A stretch of 64,000 bases of DNA from Entomortierella parvispora (Eukaryota > Mortierellomycota > Mortierellomycetes > Mortierellales > Mortierellaceae). Positions 22,101-36,587 of the stretch are shown piece after piece. A program made the translations under genes and the position numbers. Every line of letters starts with the position of its first letter. Position 1 is the stretch's first letter. The stretch spans positions 3,658,001-3,722,000 of the forward strand of contig OY752141.1 in assembly GCA_963573315.1 (NCBI GenBank), written 5' to 3'. Under the pieces are notes generated by a model. It was not told the origin of the DNA, did not search any database, and worked only from the letters and a program-made list of their open reading frames with translations.

Positions 22101-23349
22101 CTTGGAACGGACTGAAAAAATGAAGCTCGCTATAAGGCAGATCTCCAGGAAGTTCCGAGAAGCCTAGTTGATGCACACCATCAGTACTCTATATCAAGAA
22201 CAACATAACCTTGGACCTGCATCGGTTGACCTCATACCTGGATTAACCTCATACTTTGAGAAGAGGTTCTCAAACATGGCCTTATCCTCGGATCCCCCTC
22301 CAGCCATACCCGCGCCTCCTGCGGTAGAAACTGTGCCGATGAATTGGTAGATACGCGTAGGCGTCACAGCTACAACAACATACTTGTTGCGGGTACCCGG
22401 GAATTGCTCCATTCTCATGCCGGTGATGGGCATGTTGGTTTGAAGAGAGTAAACCTGCTTGAAGTAGCGCTCTTCCTTTCTGAACAGTTCCGCGTTGGGC
22501 TCCAGCTCTGCTTCGAATATGAGACCTTTCCTAGTACCAATCAAAAAATCCTTCGTGGATGATTCTGTAGGGCGATCCGTTGAGCGATTCCAGGCGATAG
22601 ACTCGATTACAACGCCCTATATAATAGTGTGTTGGAGCAGCAAGCATGATTAATATACTGGCATCCTTCATCGCGCAGCTGGGTGAGAGGAACAACCTTA
22701 CCCTGATTTTTGTCAGCAGCTTGGCCTTTTTCCAGTTTTTGAAATGATAGTAGTTATCGCCAGTCTCTGTAGTAATGATCAAGTGACGTCCTGTTGGGTC
22801 AAAGAACATCTTGTAGATCTTCCCCTCCGAGATCTTTCTGGGGATTTCAATATCTACGTGTTCAAAAATAAATAAATGTTGGGACGTCAATGGTCAAGCT
22901 TCCTTTTGAGTGACACGCGTGGTGATTTTGGCGACTTGTACCTTCCACTTCCCCTGCGTTGTCGAGGTCGATACGCAAAAGACGCATGGTTTCCAAGGCC
23001 ATGAAAAGGATATTGTTGGACACTGCCAAGGCCGAGAGTCTACTTGGGAGAACATACTCTACTGGTGCCAATGAGAAGATGCGTTGGTCTTCCTCCACGA
23101 GTCCTGTGTTCACATATCCATTCTCGAGCTATTGGGTTGTTAATTGTTCCATTGCACCGGTTAGCTAAATTAGACAAAGGCGGCCAGCATTCACAAGGCA
23201 CATTGGCACGAGTCAAGTTTGAGCATTACCAAGACCAGGTTGGAAGGCTCCCAACCCTGAGAACCGTGGGCATGTCCATTGGTTGTGGTGAGTTGAGCCG
23301 AGGTTTGGTTCCTGTCGAGATGCTGCTCGATGATATCGTCCAGATTCAT
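19149..23349 (-). CDS. VPS18: VPS18/Pep3, HOPS-CORVET core subunit
   Basis: Class C Vps protein required for vacuolar and endosomal membrane tethering. Exons (descending): 23230-23349, 22942-23128, 22702-22853, 22248-22616, 21643-22188, 21367-21564, 21107-21280, 20556-21017, 20332-20460, 19149-20237, giving 1141 residues. The N-terminal half is the Pep3/Vps18 beta-propeller (exons 2-5, with the GNLVFGSQ segment). The middle is an alpha-solenoid (exons 6-10). The C-terminus is a RING-H2-type domain: CTSC...CQHTFHADC near residue 901 and CLLC near residue 1111. The intervening ~190 residues contain a Gly/Ala-rich insert, making the protein longer than human VPS18. The exon 4 donor (GTTAAT) is weak but is the only one that keeps the frame with the next acceptor. 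Confidence 0.92.
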
Positions 23350-23568
23350 GGTGGGCGTTAGAACAGGCAATCTTGCACTTGCTCTTTGAATCGGGCCGTA
23401 GCTGCGTGTAAACGTCAAAGATGAAGAGGAAAAGGTTTGTCGTTGCAGATGGAAGGGACACATGCATGTGGGTCTGCACATGCGGAAGTCGTTGGACCAC
23501 GTGACTTTTTTTTTTTCTTTTGTCTTGACCCTTCTGTCGTTTATTTTGAGCCTGGCTACTAGCATGTA

Positions 23569-26500
23569 TCATGACGGTGACTGTACTGCCTGTATTTCAG
23601 CAAGAGTAATCGAGTCTGGAAAGCCGCGGAACCGATAGTCATTCATCCTCCTCCTCCCTTGTTCCAAGGACAGACGCGTGTCTGGGAAAACGGTGTCGTT
23701 GTTCTGGAGGTCAAGCAGTCGTTGAACTGTCTGGCGAACCATTGTCGGAATAATATTTGTAATCTGTTGATGCTTGTCTGATATCTGACAGAAGGGTATC
23801 TAGCGGACAAATTATGAGCTGACGTACAAAAAGACAAAGTATTGGATTCAATGAAAGTCAAATGTGTACATACCGCGCTCATCAAGCTCGAATGATAGAC
23901 AGCGCTACCTGCCTCCTGCCCAAGGGAGCTGAATAGAGATGCAACCAGGGATGATATCTGTTTAAACAAATAATGACCAGAGTATGTTTAAAAACCAACT
24001 CTTTGGATTCTTTGAGTGGCAGTAATGAAGTCAACATGGTCAACATAGAAGGAGCGTACCTGCTGGTCATTATCTGGCTGGTCAACTACTGAACACGACT
24101 CCAGAAATCCAGCTAGAACTGTTCCTGAGAGCGGGTTCCTTTGAGATTGCCATGAACATAGAGCGTTCAGGACCTATTGCATGCGGTTAGAACTCAGCCA
24201 AACAGTTGCTACATTCAAATAAATTTCAGAAAAATACCTGAAGCGCTTCTGAAGACTGCAATGGTTGCATGGCTGTTAGGAATAAAACCACGGAGTTGAT
24301 CGTACACTTGACCTAGACATCAAACCATATGGCAGATATTGCAAGGTTAGACTGCAGTGGTATGAAACGAAGATTTAAGCCCAATTCAACTGCCTTACCT
24401 TTGACAGTGCTTGTTCATCATTCTCGATAAGCTGCAACAGATCATGAACTCCTCCGACAATTTCCACGCTCCATATGACGAGTCGAGACCTCATTTCCTC
24501 AGAGATCACAGATCGCCAGATTTCATTCTTGGCTACTGAAGTGATGGGATCTACATATTGATGCTGGAAGAATATAGTTCGAAAATCAGACGTTGGTTCG
24601 ACATTTGAGTGAATTCAGCGTGCTTACTGCAGATCGAAATGCATTTACCATGGTATAAAACGCCTCCAAAACAAACTTTTCATCAACCAACAGATCACAG
24701 CAGTTCTTCCAGCCTTCGATAGATATCGCCACAAGCGTTTCCAAGCTCTATTATCAAAGATTAGTCGAGCTGTCACGTATATTACTCAACCTGAGTTGTG
24801 CATCCTATGCATCCTACTTACCGGGCCTTTCAAAGTATCGAACGGGAAGTTGGTAAAGAGGGAAAAGAGGCGCAATGGTATGGCATCCCGATCTACAATG
24901 TCTTTTACAAGCCCAATGACATTCTCGCTGGCAATGACCTAGAGCGTAGTATTGAATATCAGCATTGAACTGTGGCCTGGAACGGTAATCCAATCATGGT
25001 ACTATAGTATCAATCTGCCTACCTGTTGATGCTCGTCGAGGCACAGTATCAGGTCCCGCAACAAGTTACCAACTTTTAAACCTGCCGACCCTACAGGGAG
25101 TGTGGAAAGCTAACAGGGCACAATCATTTGTCAGAGCTCCTCTGGTCATCTTTAGACCATGATTGTCACCGCTTCAACAAGTACCAGCTCAGTGAGGGAT
25201 CCAACCCTACTCCGCGTAAAATCCGGACCGAGGCGCGCCGATGTACCAATCCACCATTCTCTGGCTAAAAGAGACCAAAATTCAGACCGCCCAAGAACAA
25301 GCTCGGTCATATCAAGCTGAAAGCGATTGAACTGCTTGAGTGACAGCGCGTGTGAAAATGTACTTAGATCGGTCAAAATATCGAGTGACAAGTGGTCGCA
25401 GTTCATGTCCGTGCTGTCAGAAGGAGGGTATAGGCAGTCGTCCAAGCTTAGGCTATCCACGCAGTCAACAAGCATACGCAAGAGCGAGACACCAGGGCTG
25501 ATTTCTACGGGAGGATACAGCTCAATCTGAAGCACATCACTCAAGTCCTCGAAAATCGTCATCATCTTGAGCAGATAGTACACACGCCCCAGTCTCCATT
25601 CTTGCTCTGAAAGAGGCTCGGCAGAGCTGAGGAATACTACGCGGGGCCCTGGCGCGACAGAGAATTCGTGGATAACTGCTAGCTTGTTCTCGTCTGTTCC
25701 TGTTTTTGACTTGGATATAGCCAGAGGAATGATGTCTTCTATGACGCACACAAGTTTCAATAGCTCTCCGTAAATCTTGGGATGACCAGCTCGCATCACT
25801 TTGTCACTAAGGAGTCGACTGAGGGCACTCAGCAGTTAGAATACACTGTGACCTCGTTGAATACTGCTACAACGATCGATGACAATCCCACAGTTCCCAC
25901 TCACCCCCTTAAAAAGAACAGGAGGTATCTCAAAAGACCCCTGCATTCTTCATTCTCACGCCCGTCCAGACAAATATGTTTGAAAAGCGGGGATGCCATA
26001 GATCGTAGGTAGTGGCAATAGAACTGGACGATTCGGAGTCGACGAGAGAAGAAATCCGTGCTTATCTGATCCTGCTCCTTACAAGTATGATAAATGTCAA
26101 CTAGTGTCCCGTGGATGCCATCGCACACAAGCCGGAAGGCACGACACCGCTATAGCAGATAAAAGGCGGTTAGAAATGAGCGTTCATTAATTGCCATCCC
26201 ATGACAACGGGCCATACCTCCACCTGTATTGACTTGTCTTCGCAGCGAGGAAGTAGCTGATCAATGCATTTAAAGGCCAAGTTCAAAAACTTGTATTCTG
26301 ACCTTGCTTCTTCCGCAAAGCGCAAGAACATGTTGCAAACTAAAAGACGTCAAGGTCTGGATTAGATATTACATATGCCATATCAAGCGGACGCCAGTCT
26401 TTTATAGATACCTTGTATTGTCAATATGCTTGCACGGTCGCGCAGTTCCGGTGATTGCTGGATTTCCTCTCCAATGAATACTTGAAATGAACAGGTCATG

Positions 26501-27404
26501 GAAAATGTCCTTTCTTTCCAAGCTCTGTAGCCCTCAGAGCGCTCCTGATTACTCCGAGTTCTATCAATGTGCTAACACAAATGAGAAAGATCAAGGTGAG
26601 TTTTGCAGACCGTTAATAGAGCGAGCGAGAGCTACATTGGGCCATGTGACATACATTGAATATCTGAATTCCAGAGTCAATGATCATTGTTGAAAGAGCC
26701 ATTGCGGACGCATCGTCAAGGAAGCGAGTTAGAGATGCCGCCGTGAGTTTCCGCGTCTTGGCCAGGCAGGAGTCCAAAAGTCCTGTAAGGCTAATAATCA
26801 ACTTTTGTTGTAGAAAGACAGAATGTGGTGATTAAATCGCAATACAGGTAACGTGAAATGTATGGAATGATCGCTGCCGTTATCCGCGTCCTACGCATCC
26901 TTACCGGCATCCAAGATTCCGCCTGTTCTCTACTAAAGTTCAACCGACTCAAAACCTGTAGCATTGTAGCAGTGAGAAAGAAATCTTGAGTATTAAGAGA
27001 ATTCTTATCACAGATATCCATTCCATACCTTGGACAGTTCGTGTATCACTGCGGTAGGCGCTGGCGGCTGCGTTGAGCTACTGACAAGTTCAGCAAGCCA
27101 ATCCGTCACGATAACCTTGGAGGACATCGATTGGGGATGAAGTGCTGAAAGAAGACACCGTTAATACTAGGTCAATGGAGTTTCAACGACATCGAGTCTT
27201 GAAGCAGAGACAGCCAAGGCCAGTCTTACTGTAGAATGAGCACTTGAATGCCAGGGTGAGGTCTTCGACAGACAAAGAGGACCTATGCTTTCTTTTAAAC
27301 GCCACCAAATTGTCCACAAAAGAAGGAATATCTTGCGGGGACAGGGTGTTGCAGGATCTGACAAGATCCAGCAGCTCCGAAGGCAGTGGGGTATCAGTGA
27401 ACAT
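23569..27404 (-). CDS. FIRRM (C1orf112/FLIP)-like HEAT-type protein, tentative
   Basis: Sixteen exons (descending): 27230-27404, 27029-27144, 26905-26955, 26655-26801, 26412-26571, 26218-26339, 25905-26149, 25170-25818, 25023-25109, 24822-24938, 24649-24747, 24399-24563, 24238-24312, 24060-24173, 23874-23957, 23569-23799. They join in perfect phase to 878 residues, close to the ~850 of animal FIRRM. The protein is all-helical with no catalytic motif. The best family cue is in exons 7-8. The pattern FSRRLRIVQFYCHYLRSM and, later, LVLGRSEFWSLLAREWW with a spaced ARLG resemble what I recall of the DUF4487 family, which works with FIGNL1 to remove RAD51 from DNA. This is inferred from pattern memory. 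An unrelated HEAT-repeat protein is the alternative. It is divergent from an NME6-like gene, and its 3' end is 219 bases from the VPS18 start. Confidence 0.6.
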
Positions 27405-27642
27405 GACTGTGGCGCTGCAATCTAGGCCTGCTGTTTCCGCGGTGATGTCGACGTCAATGGAGGTGATGGGGAAAAGGAAAGCACATGTGAGTGGACAGGC
27501 CGATTCTCCGCCACCAAAAATCGAAAAAATCGCAGTCTAATGGACGCCCCTTTGTTTGGCAAGACAGGAACCGCACCTTGTCTGTCCGTCCGTCCGTCCG
27601 TGCCTGCCCTGAGCTGCATGCAACCCACACCCTAATTGCACA
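27405..27642. promoter_or_regulatory. Short divergent promoter, FIRRM-like (-) / NME6-like (+)
   Basis: Only 238 bases separate the two ATGs. A GTCCGTCCGTCCGTCC tetranucleotide repeat lies at 27583-27601. Confidence 0.5.
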
Positions 27643-28410
27643 ATGCCACCACGTCCACCAGCACAGCTAACCTTGGCACTGCTCAAACCAGACTTGACTG
27701 CCAACAGCATCAAGACCGCCAAAGTCTTTTCTCACATTCAGCAGAATGAATTCAACATCGTGGCGCAAAAGAAACTGCTCTGGTCAAAGAGCGATGCCGA
27801 GGCATTCTACGGCGAGCATCGCGGAAAGTTCTTTTTTGAGCGGCTATGTGGCTACATGACAAGGTAATGAATAACACACCAACACACCGCAAGGGATAGA
27901 TGACCCAATGCTGTATCAGATGAATCACTGACCTAGATCGCATGGTATAGCGGACACTTTCATGCCTTGATTCTGGAAAAGCCCAATGCTATCCGCGACT
28001 GGAGGGCACTCATAGGCCCAACCCACCCCCCTCGGTAGGAGACCTTTGGACACATCCACCACGGTTTGTTCTCTTAGAGCATGGCTAACCAACAATACAT
28101 TGATCCTCTGTAGTGCCCGTATCAATGCCCCGTCTACCCTTCGATCACTGTACGGTCTTACCGATACCCGGAACTCCTTCCATGGCTCAGGTAAACACCC
28201 ATGCTCATATGATCTACTGCCCGAACGCTCGAATGCTCTGGCCCGAATGCTCGAATGCCTGATCTCACAAGAAAATATGTTCCATAATGGATAGATGCTG
28301 TCGACACTGCTAAGAGTGAGATCGGATTCTTCTTCCCCGAGTTTGAGCTGGACAAGTGGGAAAACGAGCATCAGCAACGGAGTGGATTGGATACCAAGGA
28401 GTCTCAATAA
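27643..28410 (+). CDS. Nucleoside diphosphate kinase, NME6 type
   Basis: Transfers the terminal phosphate between nucleoside tri- and diphosphates through a phospho-histidine. Four exons (27643-27863, 27951-28034, 28114-28190, 28295-28410) give 165 residues. Visible elements: the N-terminal LTLALLKPD strand, the helix with KTAKVFSHI, SGHFHALILEKPNAI, the GPTHP loop, ARINAPSTLRSLYGLTDTRN, and the active-site His in SFHGSDAV followed by EIGFFFPEFE. The TDTRNxxHGSD sequence and the extra residues after the usual NDK end are typical of the NME6 group, some members of which act in mitochondria. No clear presequence is visible here. Confidence 0.9.
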
Positions 28411-28933
28411 ATAGATGACAGGCGTCATAGTTTAGTGGAGAAATAGACACATTTGAAGCAAACCAAGCATCCGGACGAGCCCAGCAGCTGCCCTATCGAA
28501 ACGAAGAGGAAACGTGACCCTCCGAGCACGCGCCATTCGAGCAGCTGCCCTGTTGCATTCTCGCCTGCCGGACGAGACAGGCCTGCAGGTCTGCTGGGTC
28601 TCAAGAAGGCCGCGCCCAGACACAGATCGCAGCGCCGGTGGTAGGACAGGGACGAGAGCAAGGTCGAGAGGTGCGAGGATGCAGACCACCTGCTCCCCCG
28701 ACTGGACGCACGTTCGCTCTGAAGCGGAAAATCGGGGAGGTCGGTGCTCCGTTTCGGCCAGCAAACGCTTTTGTTCTTTGCCTCTTGCCACCCAGTCCAT
28801 TCCTCTTTGTTTCCTGCCTTCCATCTTTTCCTTCGCTTTTCTTTCCTTCCTCAGTCTCATCCATTCACCTCGTTGCACACACCCCCGACTGCCGTCACTC
28901 ACACTTGCCATTGACTCATTACCCCTTGCCACA
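28411..28933. other. Intergenic, upstream of S1/P1 nuclease gene
   Basis: 523 bases between two tandem plus-strand genes. The last 200 bases become CT-rich. No coding region is supported. Confidence 0.5.
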
Positions 28934-30238
28934 ATGCGCTTCTCTGTGTCTGTTGCTGCTGCTTCCCTTTCTCTTCTCTCTGCAAGCTATGTTCAAGGAT
29001 ATGGCATTCTTGGTGAGTTGGCTTGACCACGTTCTGTGAACCCCAACAAACTTGTAACAGCAACGGAATCGTCACAAACCACTTTTTTCTCAACGCCCTT
29101 CACCCTTTCACCCCTTTCCTCATGCAGGCCACACCCTGACTGGTCAAGTCGCGCAGCTCTTCCTTACTCCTGAAACTGCCAAACAAGTCAAGGAGATCTT
29201 GTCGCCTTACTACGACGGTCTTTTGTCCAAGGCTGCTCCTTGGCCAGACACCATCAAGGGGCAAGCCAAGTACAGGTGAGTCTCAGATACGTGCTCTGAT
29301 ATGAAAAGCGGCACTGCATTGACTCTGATCAATTAATTCCCGGATGGTTCTTTCATAGATGGGCTTCTATCTTCCATTACGTCAATACGCCAGGAGACAA
29401 CCCTCCTGAAAACTGTCAGTTCCAGTACAGTTATAATGGCAAGGATGTAGTCAATGGGCTCTTCAACATGACTACGACACTCCACCACTTCAAACAAGCG
29501 CCGCCCACCACTCCTGAGGAGAGGTCCGTCCGTGAAGATGCTTTGAGATTCTTTGTGCATTTTATGGGTGATGTCCATCAACCACTGCATGCTTCTGGCA
29601 AATCGCGTGGAGGAAACGACGCTCCAGCAAAGTGGGGGCGCGCCAAAACGAACCTGCATAGGATCTGGGACGGTCAACTTATTCTTGTAAGGAACTTGAA
29701 ATCACCAGTGCAAACGCGGGGGGGCTTTATTGCTAGCTTGGCTTGAATCAAGGGGTGAATCATGTGCCTGACCTAATTTGTGTTGTTCTGCTAACAGAAA
29801 GACATCAAGGATCGCTTCGACAATAACCCCAAGGCGTACCTGGACAATATGATCGATATGGCTAGCAGCTTTTGGCAGCCAGAAGCAGCCAATTGGACAG
29901 AGTGCGACCCTGAACAGAACCAAGGAGCCAACCCTTGGTCTGACACCACACAACTCATCACCAAGCTATGCCCAATGCAGTGGGCTCGGGCCATGAACCA
30001 GCTGGATTGTACGTTTGTCTGGAAGGACTACGATGCCAGTCAAGACTACTCCTCAGTGTACTTTGAGAAAGTGACTGGTGAAGCCAATGGATTTCTTGTG
30101 CAAAAACTGATTGCCATGAGCGGTATCCGCATGGCAGCTGTGCTCAATCAGATCTATGATCCACCAGTGCCAGAACGGGACCATGACAGATTTTTGGTCC
30201 AAGGGCCAGCCAGGAGCATGCGCTTCATCGTGCAATAA
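28934..30238 (+). CDS. Secreted S1/P1-type zinc nuclease
   Basis: Extracellular or vacuolar single-strand nuclease with 3'-nucleotidase activity using three Zn ions. Four exons (28934-29012, 29128-29275, 29359-29686, 29798-30238) give 331 residues. A signal peptide of about 22 residues (MRFSVSVAAASLSLL...) is followed by YGILGHTLTGQVAQ, then FHYVNTPGDN, FFVHFMGDVHQPLH with GNDAPAKWG, and NLHRIWDGQLI. These hold the His/Asp zinc ligands of the family. Four or more cysteines (for example NCQF, TECD, KLCP, LDCT) can form the usual disulfides, and NWT/NMT sequons are present. The family's mature N-terminal Trp is replaced by Tyr here. Confidence 0.92.
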
Positions 30239-30347
30239 ATGATACCCGAATAAAAAAGAGGTTTTAAATCAAGACCTCGAATAAATTTTTAAAAACGTGA
30301 CGTGGCTTGCATGAGTCACGTGTAGACGCAGAGCACCTCGATGGTTG

Positions 30348-33857
<3,510 letters not shown>

Positions 33858-34104
33858 ACATTGCAGACTTTGGCACCACTACTCTAATAAAAAAAAATTA
33901 AAAACATGTTGTGCCTTGCATGGCGGAGCCGATTGAGAATTTAGAGAGACGACGAATCTTTACTGTGATGATTGCGTTTGACTGGTACTGGAACTATTGG
34001 ACTTGCTTGAATCTTCGTTCGCGTTGTCGGACACATTTCAAACTCTTTACCTTTCGAAATTCTTTCTGTCAAGCAGGGGCCCTTTGTACACAACATGGCT
34101 TTGG

Positions 34105-36367
34105 TCAAAACGCTGGGCCTTGGATCCCTGGCGGTTCGCCAGTCGACGCCGATTTCAGATCAATCTTCAACGCAAACTGCCTCACTGACCGTAGCAGCTT
34201 TGGGACTCTCTTGTAGACCGTCCCAGCCGCGTGCACATACTCTTGCTCCTGAAAGTCGTCGTAAACATCGCCTGGAACAACAAACACTAAGCAAGTTTCT
34301 TCAGACGATTGAATCCAGCCTCCATCAAGGAGACTACTGAGCATCCTCGAGAACAGCGGTCCGTTGATTTCATGTCTCTTGGATACCGAAACATGAAGCA
34401 AGTGCTTTGACGATAACAGCAAATCGACGCAACAGGAGTTGGGTACGCACAATGTCCCTGGGGGCACTGCAGGAACAATCTCTTGAAACGACACCAGGCT
34501 TGGTTTGGCCGGGAGGTCAAAAGTGGTGCTTGTCTTATTGTGAAGATCCTTGATGAGAAATTTGGAGCCACCTTTCCGAAAGATGTGTCGCGCGTACAGC
34601 TCAAACATGGGTCTCTTGGCGACTCCGACGTTGAAGCCAACCAGTTTTTCCAGGATTTGTTGCCATGCGACATCATTCAGCGTATCGATGACTTTATTGA
34701 GGACATAATCTGACGCCCATTCCAATCGGAAGTCTTGGTGATCATCAGTAGGCCAGCAATGAAGTAGTCGGTTGCTGTGTTCTAGCGATTCCATCCCTGG
34801 CTCAAAGCATTGCATCATCCTCATCGGAGATTGGACATAGCTGATTGCTTGCAAAACATGCGCACAAGCACTCCTCTTTGCGCCGGCAGTATCGCTGAGA
34901 CCGAGATTCAAGACGTCCCTTGGTCTCTCAAGGACATACCTCGGCACACCACCAATCTCAGTGTAGAGGTCTTTTAGTAATGCCTTGGAAACCACTTTAA
35001 ATCCCTTGACAATGTTTCGACACCGCTCTAATTCCTCTTGTGTCCATGGAGCCATAAAGTAACGCCACGGCACTCGTTTGTCAACCTCCTGATATTGGTT
35101 CAACTCGGAATTCAACGTCTTCAGTGAGGCTGATATGATTGTCCTTGCACGTCCCAGGAGTGGGTTTGGTGAACTGTCAACTAAATACCAGGTCTCGGCC
35201 AGATTGAGGAAGGTTCGAAAGTCTTCAATGTCTCCATAGCGTAGAACAGATGGTCCACCATACACATAACACGTGGAGCCTCCTCTTTCTTGGAAAACCA
35301 CAATAGGTGGATTGTCGTCGCATGCTGTAGCCAGAAGCCGGATGGTGAGATATACGAGAAACGCCGAATTTCCGATACCCGACATACCTGTTACAACAAC
35401 GTGTTTCCGAGCCCTATTCCTGGAGCTGTCTTGGAATTTTTGGATGATTTCGGTATAAAGATCTTTGTATGCTTGCCGAACATATAGATCTTCCGTATAG
35501 ACCACAGGAAAGAGATCCCGCACGGCAGGGTCAGTAGGTTGTTGAGGTGTGGACAGAATTTCCGTCTCCTGGAAAGGCGAATTCCGCATTGCAAGGGCGG
35601 TATTCTTTATGGAGACGAACGGACTGTCACCGTCAACTGAGGAGCCTAGGAATCGAAGCACGGAGACTCTATCTTTATCGTCAAGGCGGGAAAGGAAAAC
35701 CTTGCCATCCACCACAGCCCTCTCCTCAAGTCCAGCTTTCTCAATCGCAACTCTCAGTGTATCTTTGTCTATGACAAGACGGGCCCTCTTGGCAGGAGGC
35801 GCTATCAAGATAAAAGACACGTGTGCAGGTAAGCATTTCAGGATTTTAGCAACATCAGCAGTGTTTTATGACTGAATGAAAGACAAAGGACGAAAAGAAA
35901 TGACTCACCCATGTCGTCTTCTCGAAACTCTTTAAGATCCATCAGAAGGGAAAAAGAAACAAAAGTTAAGTACATAACAGCATATCCTCATTTGCAGAGA
36001 GAAACAAAATACCACCTTGTAAGCTTGAGTTAACACTAGTCATAGCCAGGGACATACTTTCGGGCAGATTGATAACAATGTATGTGTTGTTGTCAGGACG
36101 CTCAGGGAACAGCTCGGAAAGGCTCATCCTTGGGTTGTTAAGCCTCATCTTGTCATTCAAATATTTAAGGTTGACGACGTTCACCCTGGCGGGGATGGTG
36201 GCTCGCCAGAGGATGAGTTTGTGCGCTGGGACGCGGTCGTATTTATTCTTCAACTTGATTGCATCCTTGAGCTCATTGACGGTAGCAGTAGGCTTCACCC
36301 TGACCGAGAATGAATTCATGGGCTCACCGTTGATGAGACAGAGGAATGTGAGTGTGTTTGCCGCCAT
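34105..36367 (-). CDS. Crinkler (CRN)-family protein, P-loop NTPase-like + nuclease-like tail
   Basis: Three exons (36058-36367, 35909-35929, 34105-35801) give 675 residues. Residues 1-105 form the ubiquitin-like Crinkler header: LTFLCLINGEPMNSFSVRV, a KLILWRATIP strand-turn and LSELFPERPDNN. A short basic nuclear-localisation-like stretch follows (PPAKRARL). Next comes a P-loop NTPase-like module (HVVVTGMSGIGNSAFLVYL; YLVDSSPNP as a Walker-B-like strand; RYFMAPWTQEELERC). The C-terminal part (FELYARHIFRKGG ... VDLLLSS ... LVFVVPGDVYDDF) matches the restriction-endonuclease-like tail seen in many CRN proteins. The Walker A lysine is Asn. Family members are known as nuclear-acting effectors or intergenomic-conflict proteins; the role here is inferred. 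The tiny 21-nt exon 2 is the weakest point of the model. Confidence 0.83.
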
Positions 36368-36587
36368 TAGATGAGTGTTTGTCACGGAGAAAAGAAGGGG
36401 TTTCTCGAAAAGAAGTAAAGGTGATGGTCGCGCCACCTCCAACTCGAAGATCGGTGACTGTCTCACGTGACCTTGTTGTTATTTTTTTTTTCTTTTTTTT
36501 TGTTGGAGTCTCCTTGGGCTACTCATTTCATGAGCCGCTTACATCCTCATCCATCTCTTCACCACCTCCACATCACCTTCATCAGCC
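36368..36587. promoter_or_regulatory. Divergent promoter, Crinkler (-) / NOP7 (+)
   Basis: 220 bases between the ATGs, with a T-rich run at 36480-36500 and CATC-rich leader before NOP7. Confidence 0.45.

Noticed and set aside
27583..27601. GTCC tetranucleotide repeats considered as a CRISPR-like or binding-site array
   Set aside because: Too short and without spacers; an ordinary microsatellite in a eukaryotic promoter.
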